Assembly: GCA_022838705.1 (NCBI GenBank)
Contig: JALHJZ010000001.1
Location: forward strand, 104,669 to 168,668
Origin: Candidatus Bipolaricaulota bacterium
GTDB lineage: Bacteria; Bipolaricaulota; Bipolaricaulia; Bipolaricaulales; Bipolaricaulaceae
DNA length: 64,000 bases
Direction of reading: 5' to 3'
Under the pieces are notes generated by a model that saw nothing but the letters and a program-made list of their open reading frames with translations, was not told where the DNA came from and searched no databases. Shown here in pieces: positions 61,408 through 64,000 of this stretch. The number at the start of each line of letters is the position of its first letter. Position 1 is the first letter of the stretch. Made by a program: the position numbers and the translations under genes.

Positions 61408-61914
61408 TTGGACATGAGGATCGAAGACATCGACTGGGCGAGATGGGAACCCGAGCAGGAAGCAACACTCCTTTTCGTCATCCGCGATGGGAAGATCCTC
61501 CTCATCCACAAGAAGCGGGGCCTCGGCGCGGGCAAGGTCAATGGCCCGGGCGGCCACGTTGAACACGGGGAAACGCCGGTCGCGGGCGCAGTGCGCGAGG
61601 TGGCAGAGGAGCTGGGGATCACCCCCCTCGGCGTGGAACCGTGCGGTGAGCTGCGGTTCCAGTTCACGGACGGCCTCTCCATTCTCGTCCACGTCTTTCG
61701 GGCGGGCGACTGCCGCGGCGAGCCGCGGGAGTCGGACGAGGCGATCCCGTTCTGGGTCCCCGTGGAAAAAGTCCCCTTCGATCGGATGTGGGCTGACGAC
61801 CGCATCTGGTTCCCGTGGATGCTCCGCGGCGAGCGGTTCGCCGGACGGTTCACGTTCGACGGCGACACCCTCCTCGACTTCGAGCTACACAGGGAGCCGT
61901 CCGGTTCGCCGTGA
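61408..61914 (+). CDS. NUDIX hydrolase (8-oxo-dGTPase-like)
   Basis: A 168-residue pyrophosphohydrolase. GGHVEHGETPVAGAVREVAEELGI is the NUDIX box. LLIHKKRGLGAGKVNGPGG and the tail (WADDRIWFPWML, FTFDGDTLLDF) resemble MTH1-type enzymes that remove oxidised nucleotides. The start is TTG at 61408 or ATG at 61414; the -10 spacing fits either. Confidence 0.9.
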   Translation: MDMRIEDIDWARWEPEQEATLLFVIRDGKILLIHKKRGLGAGKVNGPGGHVEHGETPVAGAVREVAEELGITPLGVEPCGELRFQFTDGLSILVHVFRAGDCRGEPRESDEAIPFWVPVEKVPFDRMWADDRIWFPWMLRGERFAGRFTFDGDTLLDFELHREPSGSP

Positions 61915-62010
61915 CCGAATCGCCCGCGACCGCAAGTCCAAGGGGGAAGGGACTGAGGTCCGGGAAGGGGGTCACTGACCCATCTGAGGACCCCTCGAAG
62001 TTGCGACCAT

Positions 62011-62100
62011 AGCGTGACCCCGGACGAGCTCGTGCACGCGGCCGATGGGGCCCTGTACCGCGCAAAAGAGATGGGACGAAACCGGGTCTGCACAGCACGG
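62011..62100 (+). pseudogene. Remnant of a GGDEF domain C-terminus
   Basis: TPDELVHAADGALYRAKEMG followed by RNRV is the standard C-terminal end of diguanylate cyclase GGDEF domains (helix with ALYRAK, then GRNRV). Upstream sequence in this frame shows no GGDEF core, so only the last ~30 codons survive. It lies between the NUDIX gene and the convergent ABC-2 permease. Confidence 0.75.
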
Positions 62101-62145
62101 GGAGATGCCCAAACCGAGGTCTCCCCGTGCAATCGTGCGGAAAGG

Positions 62146-62904
62146 TTACAGCTCCTTGCGGGAGAACGTCCACAAGGAAGCGGCGACGGCGATCCCGGCG
62201 AGGGCGAGCCCAGTGATGACCGGCCACAGAGGCACGGCACGGCCGCTGACAACGCCGCTCGCGGCACCGAGGAGCCCCGCCGGGCTGTAGCGCCCAGCCG
62301 GAGGCCAGATCGTGGCGATGGAGAGGAGCACGAACGCCCCCAACCCAAGGCCGGCCGCTCCGGCCTGCGAGCTCACGGAAGAAGACAGGAAAACCATGAT
62401 CCCGAGGATCATCAGCGCTCCCACGAGCCACACCCCAGTCGCCTGCGCCAGGGGAACCAGAGGGGCCTCGCCGAACACAGCGTAGGTAAGGGCCCACGTG
62501 ATGGCGGCGCCCACGGCCACCGTCCCCGCGAGGAGCACGCCCTGGGACAGGCACTTGGCGACGATGAACGCGGTGCGGGTGAGGGGTTTCGTGAGTACGA
62601 GCACCGCCGTGCCTGACCTCCGTTCGGCCGAGACCGCCCCCGCGCCGATGATGATGACCGCAAACATCACGACCTGTTCAAGGTTCTTCGTCCACTGAAG
62701 GTACGCATCGCGGAACGTCGGATCGGGGATCTGGACCACGAGGCCCGTCTCCGGGGCCACAGCCTGAAGGAGTTGCGGCGTGAAACGGGCCAGCACCGGT
62801 CCCGTGACGGCGAAGAAGAGGACGATCCCCGGCAGAACCCAGATCCGCCACGTGCGGACGATCTCCTGAACCTCTTTTCCGAGGAACGCGCGGAAGCCAG
62901 TCAT
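62146..62904 (-). CDS. ABC-2 type transporter permease
   Basis: A 252-residue membrane protein with about six helices. EVQEIVRTWRIWVLPGIVLFF opens it, and IIIGAGAVSAERRSGTAVLVLTKPLTR is the typical ABC-2 coupling segment. Its ATG overlaps the ATPase stop (ATGA). Probably exports a lipid, polysaccharide, drug or protein substrate; which one is not visible. Confidence 0.9.
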   Translation of the reverse strand: MTGFRAFLGKEVQEIVRTWRIWVLPGIVLFFAVTGPVLARFTPQLLQAVAPETGLVVQIPDPTFRDAYLQWTKNLEQVVMFAVIIIGAGAVSAERRSGTAVLVLTKPLTRTAFIVAKCLSQGVLLAGTVAVGAAITWALTYAVFGEAPLVPLAQATGVWLVGALMILGIMVFLSSSVSSQAGAAGLGLGAFVLLSIATIWPPAGRYSPAGLLGAASGVVSGRAVPLWPVITGLALAGIAVAASLWTFSRKEL

Positions 62905-63818
62905 CGCACCAGATCCACGAACACATCCTCCAGGCTCACTTCGACCGTCTCCAAGCGTCGAAGCCCCACACCGCGGTTGGCGACAGCAGCGGGGATCGCC
63001 CGCTGGGCTGCGCTAGGGTCGGTGACCGCGACCACGAGGCGCTGATCCGACGGCCTCTCTACAGAAGCGACCCAGGGGGCGTCTGCGAGGTCCTGGGCGA
63101 GCTCGTCGGCCCCTGCCGTTACCTCGACGGCGATCTTCTGCATCGCGTACCGCGCTTTCAGCTCCCCGATCGGGGCTTGGGCGACGACCACCCCCCGATG
63201 GAGGATGGCCACGGTATCGCACACCCGCTCCACATCGGACAGGATGTGGGTCGAGAAGAACACGGTCGTCCGGCCGGCCAGGGAGGCGATCATGTCCAGA
63301 ACAGACTTTCTCCCGATTGGATCGAGCGCCGAAGTCGGTTCGTCGAGGAGGAGGACGGATGGAGCGTTGATCAGGGCCTGGGCCACGCCTAACCGCTGTT
63401 TCATCCCCCGGGAGTAGCCGCCGACGCGCGTTGTGACCCCGGCCAGGCCGGCGAGGTCGAGGAGGGCGTCCACGCGGGAGGAGAGCGTGGACCCGGAAAG
63501 GCCGAACAGGCGGCCCGCGAACCGCAGGAGTTCCCTCCCGGTCATCCACGGGTAGAAGCCCGGCACGTCGGGGAGGTAGCCCACGGCCGCCCGCACGTCG
63601 TTCGTCGCCGTCGCGACATCGTGCCCCAGCACGGAGGCGCTCCCGGAGGTCGGCCGGGCGAGCCCGGTCAAGATGCGGAGGGTCGTGGTCTTGCCAGCCC
63701 CGTTGGGCCCGAGGAAGCCGAATACGGAACCCGACGGCACGGCAAGCGAGACCCTATCCAGCGCGCGCAGAGGGCCGTAGAGCTTCGTGAGGGTGCGGAG
63801 TTCAATGGCGGGCGTCAT
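62901..63818 (-). CDS. ABC-2 type transporter ATP-binding protein
   Basis: A 305-residue ATPase. The Walker A is GPNGAGKTT, the signature YSRGMKQRLGVAQAL, the Walker B VLLLDEPTSALD and the H-loop FFSTHILSDV. A ~90-residue C-terminal domain (~215-305) follows. It overlaps the preceding partial gene by 4 nt and the permease by 4 nt, forming one operon. Confidence 0.94.
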   Translation of the reverse strand: MTPAIELRTLTKLYGPLRALDRVSLAVPSGSVFGFLGPNGAGKTTTLRILTGLARPTSGSASVLGHDVATATNDVRAAVGYLPDVPGFYPWMTGRELLRFAGRLFGLSGSTLSSRVDALLDLAGLAGVTTRVGGYSRGMKQRLGVAQALINAPSVLLLDEPTSALDPIGRKSVLDMIASLAGRTTVFFSTHILSDVERVCDTVAILHRGVVVAQAPIGELKARYAMQKIAVEVTAGADELAQDLADAPWVASVERPSDQRLVVAVTDPSAAQRAIPAAVANRGVGLRRLETVEVSLEDVFVDLVR

Positions 63819-64000
63819 CGAGAGGTTCGGTCGCGGCCTTGCTGCGAGTCAGGCGGGGTTCCATAGAGGAGGTCCGCCGCGCGGCGCGCCTTATCCTTAT
63901 CCAGGTCGGGGGTGGTGTTCACCAAGTCGGGCTCCGGCACCGGACATCGCGCCACGGCGAGGAACACGATCGCCCCCACCAGCCCGAGCGCGATGACGAC
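63815..64000 (-). CDS. C-terminal end of a membrane protein (start outside window)
   Basis: Sixty-one codons remain open to the window edge and stop within the ATPase start (ATGA). They encode a hydrophobic helix (VVIALGLVGAIVFLAVAR) and a polar tail with PVPEPDLVNTTPDLDKDKAR. Position and coupling suggest a further component of the ABC-2 export operon. Too little is visible to name it. Confidence 0.65.
   Translation of the reverse strand, partial: VVIALGLVGAIVFLAVARCPVPEPDLVNTTPDLDKDKARRAADLLYGTPPDSQQGRDRTSR

Noticed and set aside
1..64000. CRISPR arrays, rRNA genes and complete insertion sequences
   Set aside because: No regularly spaced repeats, no rRNA motifs and no transposase were found on reading both strands.

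Overview
The window is a compact, high-G+C bacterial chromosome segment. Neighbouring genes often share start and stop codons, and only one stretch of about 400 bp lacks a recognisable gene. The gene set is bacterial: S6-SSB-S18, HU, PlsX-ACP, SecD/YajC, MnmA, PolX and a long type-2-like IleRS. It includes an SHMT-GcvT fusion, secreted PKD proteins, and many genes whose only upstream signal is a -10 hexamer 6-11 nt before the start codon. This fits a deep-branching uncultured lineage. My best guess is Candidatus Bipolaricaulota (Acetothermia/OP1) or a relative, but this rests on recall of gene style and not on any search.

Layout. 0-7 kb: purB (5' end cut off), ileS, purA, an FAH-family hydrolase and rplM. 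7-11.2 kb: two secreted PKD/beta-module proteins and a secreted phospholipase-D-fold protein. 11.2-19.4 kb: a Lon-like protease facing the rpsF-ssb-rpsR-(unknown)-glyA/gcvT operon, then HU. 19.6-28.6 kb: tRNA-Leu-plsX-acpP-asnS, holA, yajC-secD, mgtE, a small export protein and cysS.

28.6-43.5 kb: a defence island of visibly lower G+C. It holds a SNF2-type helicase with a DUF3883-like tail, an AAA15 ATPase plus TOPRIM-like pair, a second diverged copy of the helicase C-terminus, and a NYN nuclease-like protein. It continues with a DUF262-HNH-AlbA_2 fusion, a DUF1156 DNA methylase, an MNT/HEPN toxin-antitoxin pair and a DUF499 ATPase. The helicase, DUF1156 and DUF499 proteins look like the core of a DISARM-like modification/exclusion system. 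The AAA-TOPRIM pair, NYN-DUF262 pair and HEPN-MNT pair look like interchangeable effector cassettes lodged inside it. The duplicated helicase tail marks one cassette boundary, and two core genes carry in-frame palindromic repeats.

43.5-64 kb: a heterodimeric ABC exporter, a DUF3467 protein, an oligopeptide-type ABC importer, mnmA, a cupin, an alkaline-phosphatase-fold protein, a DUF6485-like protein with polX, a flavoprotein, a class II amidotransferase, a lipocalin, a nucleotidyltransferase and pheS. These are followed by a lower-G+C P-II-like/DUF1538 pair, a NUDIX hydrolase, a GGDEF remnant and an ABC-2 export operon that runs off the window end.
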